A stretch of DNA of 64,000 nucleotides from Zonotrichia leucophrys gambelii (GCF_028769735.1 NC_088179.1:5216001-5280000), one strand, 5' to 3'; positions 1 through 12,225 are shown, counted from the first letter of the stretch. The notes: generated by a model not told the origin, from the sequence alone. Numbers and translations: made by a program.

Positions 1-65
1 AGAATCATAGGGAAAAGATCACAGAATCATGGAATGAACTGGTCGGGAAGGCACCCACAAGGGCC
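1..65 (-). mobile_element. CR1 LINE 3' end fragment
   Basis: The window opens with AGAATCATAGG and CAGAATCATGGAATG, the reverse complement of the CR1 3' tail with its ATTCTATG-like repeats, followed by degraded 3'UTR. Truncated by the window edge. Confidence 0.45.
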
Positions 66-2045
66 GTATGTCCCTTTTGTCCCCCTCTTGGCCTGCCCTT
101 AGGCCTGCTCTTAGGCCTGCTCTTAGGGCTGGGGCTGCTGCTGGCACCTCCCTGCCTCATGCGCTCAAACTTGGTGCTTTTTCCCTGCCAAACTGATGGT
201 TTTGCAAAAATATTTTGTTGGGGAGGTTCTCCCCTGAGTTTGCAGGGTTAATCTGTGCTCTCTTGTTCACTGTAAAATGTCCTTTTTTCCCCACTTTGGC
301 TCAGTGTGTTCCCATCACTCTGGCAAATCATGAAACCTCCACAGATTGTGCAATTCTCAACGAGACAAAATAATTGTAAATCTTTGTGCATTCAGATCAC
401 AACACAGAGATCTCTTTTATTTGGATCAGTTTAAAGCCAACACCTGCCAGACATCCAGACATGCAGGGTCAGGCAGCTCCCACAGTGACACAGTGACAAA
501 GTGAGAGGCTCTGGTCACATCCCATCCTCAGGGTCTGCAGGATCTCCACCTTTTCAGGGGAAAATTAATTCCTCAAATATTTGTGCATTGCTTTGCAAAC
601 ACAGAACCCTGGAAATACTCTGGATATGGCCAGTGACAATATTTACAGGGCCTTTTTGTCAAAGTGATCCCTGCAGGAGAAAAGTTGTCATTACTTTGGA
701 TGTCAAGGTTTTTAGTAGTTCTGCCACTTGAAAAAAAAATGTTGGAGGAAAAGAGGAAAATAGGGAGAAAAGAATAGGAAAACTCAGGAGGGACTATGGA
801 GTTTTACCCTGGTTTGCCCAGTGAAGAGGAGGAGGTGGGAGAAGGTATCTGGGAGGAGAACAGGATGTCCAATACAAATAAAATAATTTGACATTCCTGT
901 CTTTTTTTTTCTTTTTTTTTTTTTTTCTGGAAAATCAACACAGGCTGTGTATTAAACATCCTAAGGCTCTGAAATGGGGATTCAGCCAGTCTTGCATTAA
1001 GGGGATTGCACAGACACATCTCCTCTCTGGAATTATGTGCCAGCCCCACTTTGGTTGACTTTCCAGAAAAGTTTACCCAAAAAACTGAGTTGAGGAATTT
1101 TATAAACAATTGTTTGTTTTCCCCTCTATGCAGAGCCCTGTAAAACCAACTGAAAGGCACCTTGAGAGGCCTTCAGTCTGGGCCACACAGGTTTTCTTGG
1201 GAGTAAGAAGGAAACACAAGAAAATAATAATAATAATAGGATGATTTAGAGGACTGCTCATGCTCTTTCTGGCCCCCAGTGCAGGAGAGTCTTGCCAGGG
1301 TAAATTTTGTCTTTCCAAACCAACAGGAGACACACAATTGCTCATTTCAATGCCAGGCTTTAGGTCCTGGGAAAGCTGAGGGCTGTATTATGTGCAAGCA
1401 CAATTCCTGAATTTCCAGGGGGAATCTGTTGGTGTGAAAGCAATGAGAAGGAAACAAAGGCTTGGAGAGGAAAGGCTGGGAATGCTGTTTGTGACAGATG
1501 TGCCTTTCGATTCTGGCCACAAAGCCTGACACAGGAATTTGCCATCTGTTTGGGCTTTGGATGGTAAAAATCACCCCCCTCCCTCCCCCCACAATGATCT
1601 GCTGCTGCTGGAGCAGATTTAACATGGATTTCTGTGTGTAAGAATGATGGGATTGGCTTGTGATGGCATTCCAGCAGGTCATCTCGTGCCTGTGGCATTC
1701 CAGGGATGGGATGGAGCTGCAGGGGTTGTTCCTGCTCCTCTGGGGATCTCTTGGCTGAGCAGGAACACTGATCCATGCTGGGATCTTGCAGACAGGTGAG
1801 AGGAGCTGGGATGTCGCTGTGCTCACTCTGGTTTCCCTCTGGGAATCACCTCTCAGGGTGATTTCAGACTTCTTTCTTTGGTAGGAATCCATATTACAAA
1901 GGGAGATTTGGGAATAGAAGAAGTTCTCCAAGAAGGCTGAAGATCAGGATTTGGTCCAGGGATGGCCCAAGTGGATTTGAGCTCAGAGATGGTGGGGGTC
2001 AAGTGGAGGTATTTTGGAGGTGGCCAAGAGGTTGAAAAACACTAT

Positions 2046-2124
2046 GTTTTTGGGAAATCATGGAGAAGTAAAGCACCAGGACATGTTTTTGGGAAATTCT
2101 GGAGAAGCAGAGTGCCAGGACATG
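2046..2124. repeat. 39-bp tandem duplication
   Basis: Two adjacent copies begin TTTTTGGGAAAT and end CCAGGACATG, differing at a few positions. Confidence 0.7.
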
Positions 2125-2833
2125 TGGATGAGCACAACACAGAATTGTGTCTCCTGTGAGCAGTGGGAAAAATAATTTTGTATCCTGGAAACCACTGAAT
2201 GGCAACCTCATCCCTGTGATAAGCTGATCTCAGTTCAGTCTTAGCTCTGTTCCTGCCTTGGATGTGGCAGCCAGAACACTCCAGCTCTGGACTCCCTGCA
2301 GCCTCTGTGCTTCCAGAGCTTTCCAACATCCACTTCCAGAGCTGGGATTGAAAAACCATTTGTGATTTCTTCAATACATAGAAGCTGAAAAACATCAGTG
2401 CCCTGTCACCCAAAACTGTGTTGATCTGATTTGTCAGGTGACCACTGCACATCAAATTTATATACTTCAGTTTATATAATATGTATTCATTTATTTTATT
2501 TAGTTCTTCCTGTCTACTTCTGATGAACAGAAAACTCTTCCATGGCTTGTTTCCAGTATGAAAATTAATGAAGATGTCAGGATTCAGTACATCAGAATGC
2601 CTTGGAATGTTTGAGGAGCAGCGTGACACCACCTCTGAAGTTCTTTTGTGTGTAAAATGGGACTTTTCAGGCAAGTCCTCCTTCACTGGAGATGATGAAG
2701 TCTGAGTGTCTCACAACAAGATTCTGTAGTTTCACTTGACTTTTAACCTCAGCCTCTGCTTTTCTTGGCTTTTAAGTAATTAAACATTCACCCTCACTGG
2801 TTTATCAGCACAAGAGGGTTTGTAGCAAGGGAT

Positions 2834-2873
2834 AACAACAACAACAACAACAAAAACAACAATAATAATAATA
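2834..2873. repeat. (CAA)n/(TAA)n microsatellite
   Basis: CAA triplets pass into TAA triplets with one A-rich interruption. Confidence 0.85.
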
Positions 2874-2947
2874 GCCAGTGTAGACTGGATGGAGTTGAAA
2901 TTGGGTAACAAATACAAGAGTAGTGACTATGATTTATGGAGTGACAT

Positions 2948-3090
2948 TATAGAATCACCAAATAGTTTGGGATAGAAGGGACCTTAAACAGCCTTTTGTT
3001 CTTCACCACCTGCACTAAACACCTTGCACTAGACCAGGTTGCTCCAAGCCCTGTCCAACCTGGCCTGGAGCGCTTCCAGGGATGAAGGGA
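2948..3090 (-). mobile_element. CR1 LINE 3' fragment
   Basis: Reverse-complement CR1 tail: TATAGAATCACCAAATAG, then GGAAGGGACCTTAAA-like, ACCAGGTTGCTCCAAGCCC and GTCCAACCTGGCC. Confidence 0.75.
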
Positions 3091-3654
3091 TAACTCCTGT
3101 GTCACCCAGAAGCACAACAGCAAAAGTGGTATTTGTATACAAAAGTGGGAGGAGAAATGACATAAAGTGATCAATAAATTATTTCAGGTGGAAAACTCCT
3201 GTCCATCCTAACCCAGGAAGGAAAGGAAACGAGGCTGGCTGCAAGAGCATCCATTTCTGGACCAGGAGGTTATGGAAAGGCTCTGTGTGGTTGTAGGAGA
3301 CTATCCTGAGACTATCCCCCCATGCTCCATTGAGGATATTGGCATTGTTTGGGTCACACCACTCTTGTTGTCACTCAGAGCCATGAAGTTAAAGCTAAAA
3401 ACATGAGTTTGGGCAGTACTTCCATTCTTCCTTGGAAGTGCTGCTCCAGGAGATCCACTGCTCAGGGATGTATTTAATTGCAGTTAATTGCATGGGTTTT
3501 TACCTTGTAATGGTGTCAGTGACACAAGGTCTTGGATGTGCAGCCTGGTCCTTGTTCTTTCTTGCCTAAAGCCTAAAGCCTTTGCTTGTAGATGTCTCTG
3601 TATGGGTTGTGTCCCTCCAGTGACTTGATTTATTCCCAAATCTCCTGTTCCCAA

Positions 3655-3842
3655 GCACCAGCAGACCTTGGAACAGGCTGTGCAGAGCAGCTGTGGCTGC
3701 CTCATCCCTGGAAGTGTCCAGGGCCAGGTTGGACAGGGCTTGGAGCAACCTGGGACAGTGGAAGGTGCCCCTGGGCATGGCAGGGGTGGAACTGCATGGG
3801 CTTCTTCCAATCCAAACCATTCTGTGATTCCATGATCCAGAG
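3655..3842 (+). mobile_element. CR1 LINE 3' fragment
   Basis: Contains GCAGCTGTGGCTGCC, CCAGGTTGGACAGGGCTTGG, CATGGCAGGGGTGGAACT and the 3' tail ATTCTGTGATTCCATGATC. Confidence 0.85.
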
Positions 3843-3859
3843 AAGGCACATTGGCCAAA

Positions 3860-4755
3860 GCCCTCCCAAATCAGTCTGTACATGTGTCCAGGTGCCAGTT
3901 CTGGGTGCTGCAGGGCTTGTCAAATGCACCTAAGCTGGGCACCCTTCAGTAGGGGGCAGTTTGAAGTTTCTAGTAGAAACATGAAAGGCTGCAGGGTTGA
4001 GTTGAGTTGAGCTGAGTTGAGGTTGAGGTTTCCTAAACCTCTGGTGTGGCTCCTCCTTAATGCAAACTAGGGAAACAACCAGTGATTCATGATTCTGCTG
4101 AGTTTTCTGTGGTGGACAAAAGCTCCTCCTGCCCACACATTTCCCCCAGCTTCTCCTGGGGATAGGCAAGGGAGAAGCAGTTTAGAAATTGTGTGAAGTT
4201 CACCCTTTTTGAGAAGCTGCTCGTGCTTGGACTTGTCCAAAGAGCTGTTGTGGTGGAGCTCATGAGCTTGTGCAGGGAAAGTGCTGCTTGTAGCTCCTTG
4301 AAGACCCTGAGAGCAGGAAGCTGTGGGTGTACTTGTGATGTGTTGGGACAAGCAGGGTGACACTGCTGCCTGTCTGACCCTACCCCTCTGAGTCACCCCC
4401 TCCACCCAGCCCTCCCTGCAGAACTGCAAAATATCCTCTCTCTCTAAATTTCCTGGTGTGCCAAGCATTTCTGAGACAAAGCTGGCTTTGCCATTCTGTG
4501 TTGGAGGTCACATCACCATTGGAAGGAGTGACTTTTTGGTGTGGTCTGACTCTTTTATGGCAGCTGCCTTTCTCACCTCATGACTAACACTGTCAAGTCA
4601 AACTTGGTGACAGAAGCCATGGCCAAGTAACACTATTAGAGCTCTTCAATCTCATGTAGCTAATGAAAATAATAAATAATTTTTTGGACATGTTGCTGAA
4701 AAAAGGAAATCACAGGAAGGTACATTTTGACTGGACCACAACATTTTTTCTGAAT
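3860..4755. other. Non-coding stretch, no gene seen
   Basis: Unique-looking sequence with a GAGTTGAGTTGAGCTGAGTT pentamer run at about 3999-4021. No repeat family or coding signal is recognised. Confidence 0.5.
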
Positions 4756-5007
4756 TCTCCTCTCCTCTCCTCTCCTCTCCTCTCCTCTCCTCTCCTCTCC
4801 TCTCCTCTCCTCTCCTCTCCCTCTCCTCTCCTCTCCTCTCCTCTCCTCTCCTCTCCTCTCCTCTCCTCTCCTCTCCTCTCCTCTCCTCTCCTCTCCTCTC
4901 CTCTCCTCTCCTCTCCTCTCCTCTCCTCTCCTCTCCTCTCCTCTCCTCTCTTCCTCTCCTCTCCTCTCCTCTCCTCTCCTCTCCTCTCCTCTCCTCTCCT
5001 CTCCTCT
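4756..5007. repeat. (CTCCT)n pentanucleotide tract, about 250 bp
   Basis: About fifty CTCCT units form a pure pyrimidine strand, with a phase slip near 4820 and another near 4951. The complementary strand is all purine. Frames through it encode only low-complexity S/P/L or E/R/G repeats and are not genes. Confidence 0.97.
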
Positions 5008-8000
5008 TTCAAACCTCTCCCTGTTCATGTAAGCACATTTAGAAATAGAAATGCCATTTTGAAGTGAAAACTAGAGAGTTTTCTCTGGACTTAATTTCAT
5101 ATGAAGATCTTGACTTTTCTCTTCTCAGACATTTAAAACCAGGCTTGGCAGAAACTTCTCCTGAGAGCCCTCCAGCTCCCCAAATCTTTTATAAAAAACT
5201 TCTACAGTACCAATTAGCCTTGAGAGTGGTTAAGCCACAGTTCCAGGCGGGTTTACCTGATTCCAGGGGTATTTAAGGCTTGTGGAGCTTTCCAAGCTCG
5301 TTTTTCCTGACCTGTGGTAGGTGCTGGTAGTTTATCTCCTTGTGCCTGGTAGTTTATCTCCTTGGCCACGCAGGAGTTCAGGAGGCCAGGAAGGAGGGAT
5401 GCAAACAAAGGTGTTATTACCTTGTTACTTGGCTCTCAATGGCCAGAAGAGAGGCAAGAGTCTTCTGGCACAGTGGTACTTTTTCCTAAAAAAAAAAAAA
5501 AGAAAAAAAAAAAGGGAAAAAGGACTTTAATTGAAGCCTGCAATGTTGTATAAATGGAAGATCTAAGTTTTAATTGAAAAATAATTATAACCACTTAATC
5601 ATTTTAAATGAGGGCTGTAATTGCAGTCAGTTCATAATAGCCAAATACAGACACTTAGATTCCTGCAATAAAGCAGGGATGGTACAGCTTGATTTGCTAA
5701 TAGCTCTTCCACTTCTCTCCTCTTTTGTCTCAAAGATTAATTCAGGCAAGGGCTATTAGTGCCGTTAATTGGTTCTGCAATTTAGACCTTGTGCTTGTGA
5801 ATGAGTGACTGATGCAGACCCATCAGCCAATAATGTGAACACTTTGTCAATGTGTTCCTCATTGTCCGGCTCCGCAGAATTCCCCCGGCAGCTCCTCCGC
5901 CACCCAACCCCGGCTCCCCGGAGGGATCAGCGGGAGCAGGGCTCCTCCGGGGTGAGGGATTCACTTAGCTTTAGATAGGTCACCCAGATGTCTTTGAAAG
6001 CACGGCTGGCTTATGAATAAAATAATTAGGCAGTCCAGCCGTCCTCCTTGGCAGGGACAAATCCCATAGTCAAGAGAAATCTTCTGCACTGTGCTGGAAG
6101 CAGGAGGTTCAGTGGGGTTGGGAAGGTGAGGAGAAGAGTGTTAGAGGGAGAGTGGACCCCGCAGGTGGGAAGGGGCTGATGGCTCCAGGCAGCACCCTGG
6201 GAGGGGTCCCCTTCCCACGGGCAGCAGCAAGGCTAAAGTGTGGTTAAATCACTTAAATCTCAGAGAGCAGCACAAACTATACTTTTTAACAGGTGTAATT
6301 TCCCACTCAAGCTTTCCCAGCATTGACGACGGGCAGTGGACACAGCTGGAGGGACTTTTGGTGTCACTCTTCAGAAAAACACCCAAAGAAGGCTTTGTCC
6401 TTGCTGTGTCCCTGTCATGTGAGATAACTGAGATGAGTTACACAGGTCACACATCAAGTTTAGGTGGTTGATGGAGTTCAGTCCTTGGCTATTTTTACTG
6501 TGAGGTCCTCCCAAAGGAGAAAACTGTCCTTTTTGTTAAAGTTAGGAAATTTTTGGTTGGGAACGTTGCTGCTCACACACCTAGACCCTACCCTTTCTGG
6601 CTGCTGTACACTGGCACATTTTGAAATAAATGGGCGATAATTTGGACAAAATTTGTCCTTTTGCAGGTATCTTGCACTCCCCCACCAGGAACTGATTTGT
6701 ACCAAGTGAAGACGCTTTTTCCAGACCTTCCAAGCTGATCGAATGCAAGGTGAATTTATCCTTTGAGTTAATGCATTGAACACAATCGTTGGCTGCCATG
6801 ACTCTTTTCCGTCTCCAGGTGATCCCGGTGGTGACAAACACAGGGTGTGTTTGTGCTCTGGACTCAGGCTCTATATTTAGCTACGTGATACTGGGAAAGC
6901 TTTCCATGATTAAGTTCTGTTGACCGATACCGAAAGTAATGAACAGCCCCAACATGGAGCAGGTGAGGTGTGGCACCAGGACTGGGTGTCACTGGGACAA
7001 AAAAATGTCTGGGAGAGAGAGTTGGTTATGGCAGCACATGAATCACCAATCCTGTTCTTTTGGGGAAAAAAAGGAAAAACGGGGTAGCGTTCCATTTAAA
7101 CCTCAGGACTGTTTGGAGTTGTCTTTTCCCTAGTTGGCGTTTAATATTGGGCATTAATTTAATGAATGATGTGTAACAAACATTGGTATTAGACATAACA
7201 CTTTTGGAATTGATAACTGAGGCTCTGGAATCTTAAGTGGGAGCGGCATCTCCCTCAGAGCTTCATGAGTAGACCTGCTCTGCTTTGAACATGGGAACAG
7301 ACTGGGTGACTTCCCATGGTCCCTTGCTTGGTTCTCTCAGAAAGGTGCAGGACCAAAATAATCTCTGGGAGATTTTGCTTCCACAACACGTTGGATCTTT
7401 CTCAGAAGCAGCTTTGCAGGGAAGTCCTCAAGGCATTGAGGCCAAGCATTTGGAAGAGACTCCAGGGTCCTTGAGCAAGGGTGAATTCAGCCAGGTGACA
7501 GAGGTCCACTCCTTCATACTTCCTCCCAAACTTCCACTTCCACCACCTAAATGTCACCCCACTGAGCTTCACTTCTCCTGAAGGTCCCTCCTTGACCCCT
7601 CCATATGCTCTGTGTTGAAACAGGGCTTCTCATCTCCTCTTCTCCTGCACATTCCCCACTCCTCTCCATCCACAGACAGGTTGGTACCCGCGGAAAACTG
7701 GGCTAGGAAGAAAGTGGTGAGGGATGGACCAGAATGGGTAAAAAAGGCATTACCCCACAAAAGCATTTTCTGCAATAAAGCCGGGTCCCTTAGGGTGCTC
7801 TGGTCTCACAGCAGGTCTGCCCTCCCATCTTCCTTTGTCCATGAAAACAAGCCCAAAATCCTATGAGGGGTATAAAGCAATAATCAATGAGGATAGGCAA
7901 CTTTGTCTGTATTTTCCCCTGGGTCCTCCCACAAAAAACTGGGTGTTCACACCTTTCACTCCTCAGAAAGTGCTGCCTTTCCTGTGGGCTCCCAGCCCAG

Positions 8001-8106
8001 CTTTCCTGAGGTGTGCCCAAACACCCAGTGCTACAAGATTCCCTTTTTTATACATTAACCTTGGCTTAAATGCTTTGGTTGAGCCAGATGGAGCCATGCT
8101 AATAAA
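5008..8106. other. Upstream flank of CLDN18, mostly unique non-coding sequence
   Basis: Holds an A-rich run at 5489-5521 and no CR1 or LTR that I can recognise. Position 5560-5880 is complex AT-rich sequence with several TTAAT-type homeodomain cores and may be conserved regulatory DNA. No coding exon was found. Confidence 0.45.
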
Positions 8107-8425
8107 TCATGGAATCATTTAGGTTGGAAAAGCCCTCTAAGATCATCAAGTCCAACTGTTCCCCCAGCACTCCCAGGTCAGCCATGTCCCCAAGTGCCAC
8201 ATTCACACATCTGTGAAATCCTACAGGGATGGGGACTCCACACTTCCCTGGGCAGCCTACTGCAATGCTTGACAACCTATTCCATGAAGGAATTTTTCCT
8301 AATATCCAATCTAAACCTCTCCACTTGGCTCAAAAGCATCATCCTCGCCAGGAAAGGATTAGCATCTCCATAGTTTTTATGTTTCATCCAGTTTAAGCCC
8401 CTCTGTGCTTGGTCTCCTGAGGTGC
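8107..8425 (-). mobile_element. CR1 LINE fragment just upstream of the stomach-type promoter
   Basis: Starts AATCATGGAATCATTTAGG, continues AAGATCATCAAGTCCAACTG and TTCCATGAAGGAATTTTTCC, the reverse complement of a CR1 3' region. It ends about 125 bp before the GATA/CRE block of CLDN18. Confidence 0.85.
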
Positions 8426-8551
8426 CCTGGCGTTCCTGTGGAAGCTCTCCAGAGGGACCCGCTGGTCTCGTCCGGCCGTGCCTCTGCCTGGAGGGAGAAG
8501 GTAAACAGAGAGCGAGCTGGAACAAATGGCTCTTGGTACCGAGCGAGGAAA

Positions 8552-8714
8552 TTATCTCACCGAAACAGATAAAGGCAAGGGGAGGTTTGCGTGGTGCACC
8601 CAGAGCACTCCTGCCTGCTGCCGTGACGTAGGCACTGCCTCCAGCTAAAAGTCCCTGGCACCCTGGCTGCCTGCCCCAGACTCGGCTTGTGGAGGCTCCC
8701 GCGCGCCTGGCACC
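8552..8714 (+). promoter_or_regulatory. CLDN18: Candidate promoter / 5'UTR of stomach-type CLDN18
   Basis: The 163 bp before the stomach-type ATG hold two GATA motifs in opposite orientation (TTATCT at 8552 and AGATAA at 8568), a CRE-like TGACGTA at 8624-8630 and an A-rich TATA-like CTAAAAG at 8645. The start codon context is CACCATGT. GATA4/6 are gastric epithelial regulators, and a CREB site has been reported for the mammalian stomach-type promoter. That this block is the promoter is my inference; no start site is visible directly. Confidence 0.4.
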
Positions 8715-8934
8715 ATGTCGGTGACAATCTGCCAGTCCATGGGTTTCGTGGTGTCCGCCCTGGGCATCGGGGGCATCATTGCCTCCACCTGCATGGACCA
8801 GTGGAGCACCCAGGACCTGTACAACAACCCGGTGACGGCCGTCTTCAACTACCAGGGCCTGTGGCGCACCTGCGTCCGGGAGAGCTCCGGCTTCACCGAG
8901 TGCCGCGGCTACTTCACCATCCTGGGGCTGCCAG
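8715..8934 (+). CDS. CLDN18: CLDN18 alternative first coding exon, stomach type (claudin-18.2-like), residues 1-74
   Basis: This exon encodes the N-terminus, first membrane segment and first extracellular loop of claudin-18, a four-pass tight-junction protein that seals the paracellular path. TM1 is about residues 7-27. The claudin signature is present as W30, G48-L49-W50, C53 and C63. Residues that I recall as separating the stomach form from the lung form all match the stomach form: N37, N45, E56 and G65. The exon ends CTG CCA G before GTAGGG and joins CG at 21031 to make Ala74. The ATG at 8715 is the first in frame and sits at the family start. Mammalian claudin-18.2 is 261 aa, so the 259-aa product is full length. 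Confidence 0.95.
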
Positions 8935-10036
8935 GTAGGGCCTGATGGCGCCAGGGAAGAGTGGGAGGGGGTGGGACACAATCTCTGCATGAGCAGCGGG
9001 GGATTTTCTATCAAATTTCGGCCAAAAGACATAAGTACTCACCCTGTTTGGACAACAGGTCCTTGGAGGTACCTCAAGGCAAATCCATGACCAAGCTGAG
9101 GTTCAGCAAACTCGTTACATGCATCCTGAGGTGTTGTCCAGGCTGCTCCATGGGGAGATTTGTCCCCTCTGCCCTGTGTGGCTCAGATTCCTGCCCCAGC
9201 TGTGTGGCTGTGTGTGGCTTCCCACCAGAAGCCACTAATAGTCTTGTCACTGGAGAAGATCCTTTCCTAAGAGGATATGTCACAGTTCAGCTCACTGTAT
9301 TTCTATTTGGGCTAACACCACCAGGCTGGATTTCTCCCTAATTCTCCTTTGGTTCCAGTTTTTTCTGCCACGGGAATAATTCCTGTCCCGGTTGTGCCCA
9401 GAGTATCTCGGGGTGCAAACAATTAGGTTACAACAGGATTATCTGGGGTTTCTTCTTGCCTTAATACAGTGAGAAAAAAGGCACTTAGACTCATATACCC
9501 ATCTGGCCTCTGTGCTTTGATACAGCCAGAATGGAGGGAAGAAGCCAATTATATCAGGAAATCACTGCAGAACTTCTGCAAAATGGCATTTCCAAGACAC
9601 ACAGAAAGGGGCATTGTGCACAAAAATTGCTTCTCTCAAGAGAAGGCACAAATCAAACCAATATAACCCAGCGTGGCTGTGGCCTCAGACACCAGCTGGG
9701 GAGGTGTTTCATCCCCTGAGCTGTGTTTTTGTGTTGCTCCTCTCTGGATGCTCATTCCCAGCTGCTGTCTGGCATTGGCAGTGCTGTGGCTTCCCCACAC
9801 CCTGAGCACTGTCCTCCTGCTGGAGCTGTGGCTTGGAATGGCCCTGTTTGGACTCTCAGGTACAGAGATGTGTTTTCCTAGAAGGACATGAGCCTGATCC
9901 TGGCTGGGTGTCCAGCTGAAGGATGTCATCCAGAGAAGGGTATTTGTGCAGTGCTGGTATTCACACACTGCTCTCCCAGTCAGCAAAGCTGAGCAGCTTC
10001 ACCAAGGGAAAACTCAGGGAGAAAAGGGCAGGGAAA

Positions 10037-10108
10037 GTTGGTAGAACTCACTGGGTTAATGGTTGGACTTGATTTTAGAGGTCTTTTCCAACCTTAATGA
10101 TTTTAGAA
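10037..10108 (+). mobile_element. CR1 LINE 3' tip
   Basis: GGTTGGACTTGATTTTAGAG and TCTTTTCCAACCTTAATGAT are the last bases of a CR1 3' UTR. Confidence 0.7.
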
Positions 10109-10527
10109 AGATATTAAATTTCCCATGTGAAGAATAAATTGAGGTGTGAAAACTAAACCCTCCCCACACAGATGCTCCCACAAAACACTGCAATTCTTCC
10201 AGTTCTTGCAGTTCTTCTGCTCAAAAAGCTTAAAATGACAAAAACTGTAACTCCACGAAAGAAGCAATTAACCTTTTCAAGTGTTCAGCCCTGGGAACTA
10301 CTCTAATCTCTGAAGAAATCAGAATACTTGAAATCCAGGGGGTTTTGTCCTTTCACACCTTTGTCACCGACCTCAGGCCTACAGCAAAAAGCAGAAAACC
10401 AGGGATGGTTTCTTTGCAATTCCAAAACATCCAGACTGGTGTCTGTTGGGCAGGTATTAATGTTCTAAAATGGGAATGTTGAGCGGATGGATTTCCTGCA
10501 TTAGCAAGATTTTCCTGCATTTAGAGG

Positions 10528-10640
10528 GACTGGTAGAGATTGGTGTGCCCATGGCCCTGCACACAGAAAGGGGGTGGAACAAGGTGGTTCCTAAAGTCCC
10601 TTCCAATCCAAACCATCCTGGAATTCTGTTTCTGTGATTC
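10528..10640 (+). mobile_element. CR1 LINE 3' tip
   Basis: GGGGTGGAACAAGGTGGTTC, then CCCTTCCAATCCAAACCATC and the tail ATTCTGTTTCTGTGATTCC. Confidence 0.75.
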
Positions 10641-12192
10641 CTCAGCTCCATCTCATAAGCTCTGTGGATCCCTCCCAGCCACAAACAGAAATGAGCATCC
10701 TACCCTAAATATTGGGGTTTCTGATGAAGCCCTTAAATTAGAGTGGAATTCCCACTTGTGTTTGCCAGGTTTACTGCTGTCACCTATAAAAAGGGATATA
10801 AAAAAGCCCTAGAAATAAAGGACAACCATAAAAATAGAGATGGTGGATGCCTGAGCCCCCCAAAGTTGCTGTCCTCATCCTCAGTGGTGTCAGGGAGATG
10901 GTGTGGGCTCCGTGTGAGGGAATATGAATATTTATGTGCTTTGTCCCAAATGATCCTTTTCGTGACCCGTGCTATCAGCACTGCCCTACAAAACGAGGTG
11001 GAATTTTTCCCTTTCTTTTTAATGAACTGGGCTTGTTCTTCTGTAGTCAGCCCCCTCCCTGCTCCCGTTTCTTGTCCTGTTATGGATTGTCTGACACTTC
11101 CAGTCTCTGGAGAAGCTGGAGCAAAGCCTCACATCCTGCTGCTGTGCTTTATGGATTGGCTCTGTCTCCTGAATCCAGCTGCTCCTATGGGCATTTCTTC
11201 CCACCCACCACCAGCAAAGGTGGCACCCCAATCCGAGGAGGGGAAATGATGCTAAAAATCTTATTATTAATTTACTCAGATACTATATAAGTGCATCATC
11301 CCCACGTTTATTTTAAGTGTGCGGCACCTTGATCCCCATGAAACCTCCCTCACAAACTACCCCAGAGTTAATGGTTTGTCAGCATTTCCATTATCAACCC
11401 CTATTTATTATCCTGACAATGGCAATTTATATTGGGAACAATAGTGCCAGAGTGAATAAAAATAATAGGACTCTGGCAAAGCAGCGAGGTGACCCGAGCA
11501 CATCGAGGAAGTTTTGGGTTCCAAGATTTTTTTCACCTCAATCCCTCGCTCCCACAGCAAAGATTAAGCTTGTCTTGCCCATCATCTATCTTCAGTTTAG
11601 TTGGGAATTTTAATTTCAAATGGATTGAGGAAAAATCAAGATAATAGATAGAAATGAGAAATTACCCAGTCAGTTTATGGCTCTGGCTGCTCAGCTATAA
11701 ACAGTCGCTCTCTGGTGAAATGTGGCACTGGAGGACTGGACGTATTTGTTCTGATTTTGTTTTCTCCTGTTAATTTTTGCTTCTTGCTTTAGTGTGAGAT
11801 GGTCTGGAGGACATAGTTGGAAACTGAGCGCACAAATAAGGGAGAAATAGCAAAAGCTGAGCTGGGCGAGGCTGGTGGTTTCATATTGTGTGGAGATCAT
11901 GAGGTGATTTCTGCTCAGAGCAGAATTTTGCAGTTTCTTCCAACTTTGCTAAACTACAATTGCACAGGCTGTGATTTCCCTAGTGTCTGTGTCAGTGTCT
12001 TTTTTCCACACCTCTTCAGGGAGCCTTCTCCAACAATTTTTCCAAGGACATTTCTCCATCTGGTCCAAAGCTCTTTTTACCCCTTCAGAAGGGCTGAGAT
12101 CTCTCTGCTGTGGAGCAAAGGGCTGTTGGCTTGAAATAGGAGAATATTCTTGCTTTTTCAATGGTGAACGTTGACAGTCTTGAGAGCAGAAA

Positions 12193-12225
12193 AGAAGTTG
12201 AACAAGTCTAACTTGTTCAACTTCT
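12193..12225. repeat. Perfect 15-bp inverted repeat with 3-bp loop
   Basis: The left arm AGAAGTTGAACAAGT (12193-12207) and right arm ACTTGTTCAACTTCT (12211-12225) are exact reverse complements around CTA. It could form a cruciform or RNA hairpin. It has no GC-rich stem or T-run typical of a known element and lies deep in the intron. Confidence 0.9.

Larger units (their letters stand above)
66..2947. other. Upstream flank, no gene seen
   Basis: Non-coding sequence. It contains a 13-bp unit repeated at about 98-127 (CTTAGGCCTGCT type), a T-rich run at 901-927, a 39-bp tandem pair at 2046-2124 and a CAA/TAA microsatellite at 2834-2873. The open frames here (for example 2042-2686 on the minus strand) show no protein family. 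Confidence 0.6.

Noticed and set aside
2042..2686. 214-codon minus-strand open frame
   Set aside because: No recognisable family; passes through a 39-bp tandem duplication.
4660..5067. Arg/Glu/Gly-rich and Ser/Pro/Leu-rich frames
   Set aside because: Pure translation of the CTCCT microsatellite.
8277..9032. 251-codon minus-strand open frame
   Set aside because: Antisense to the stomach-type CLDN18 exon and running into a CR1.
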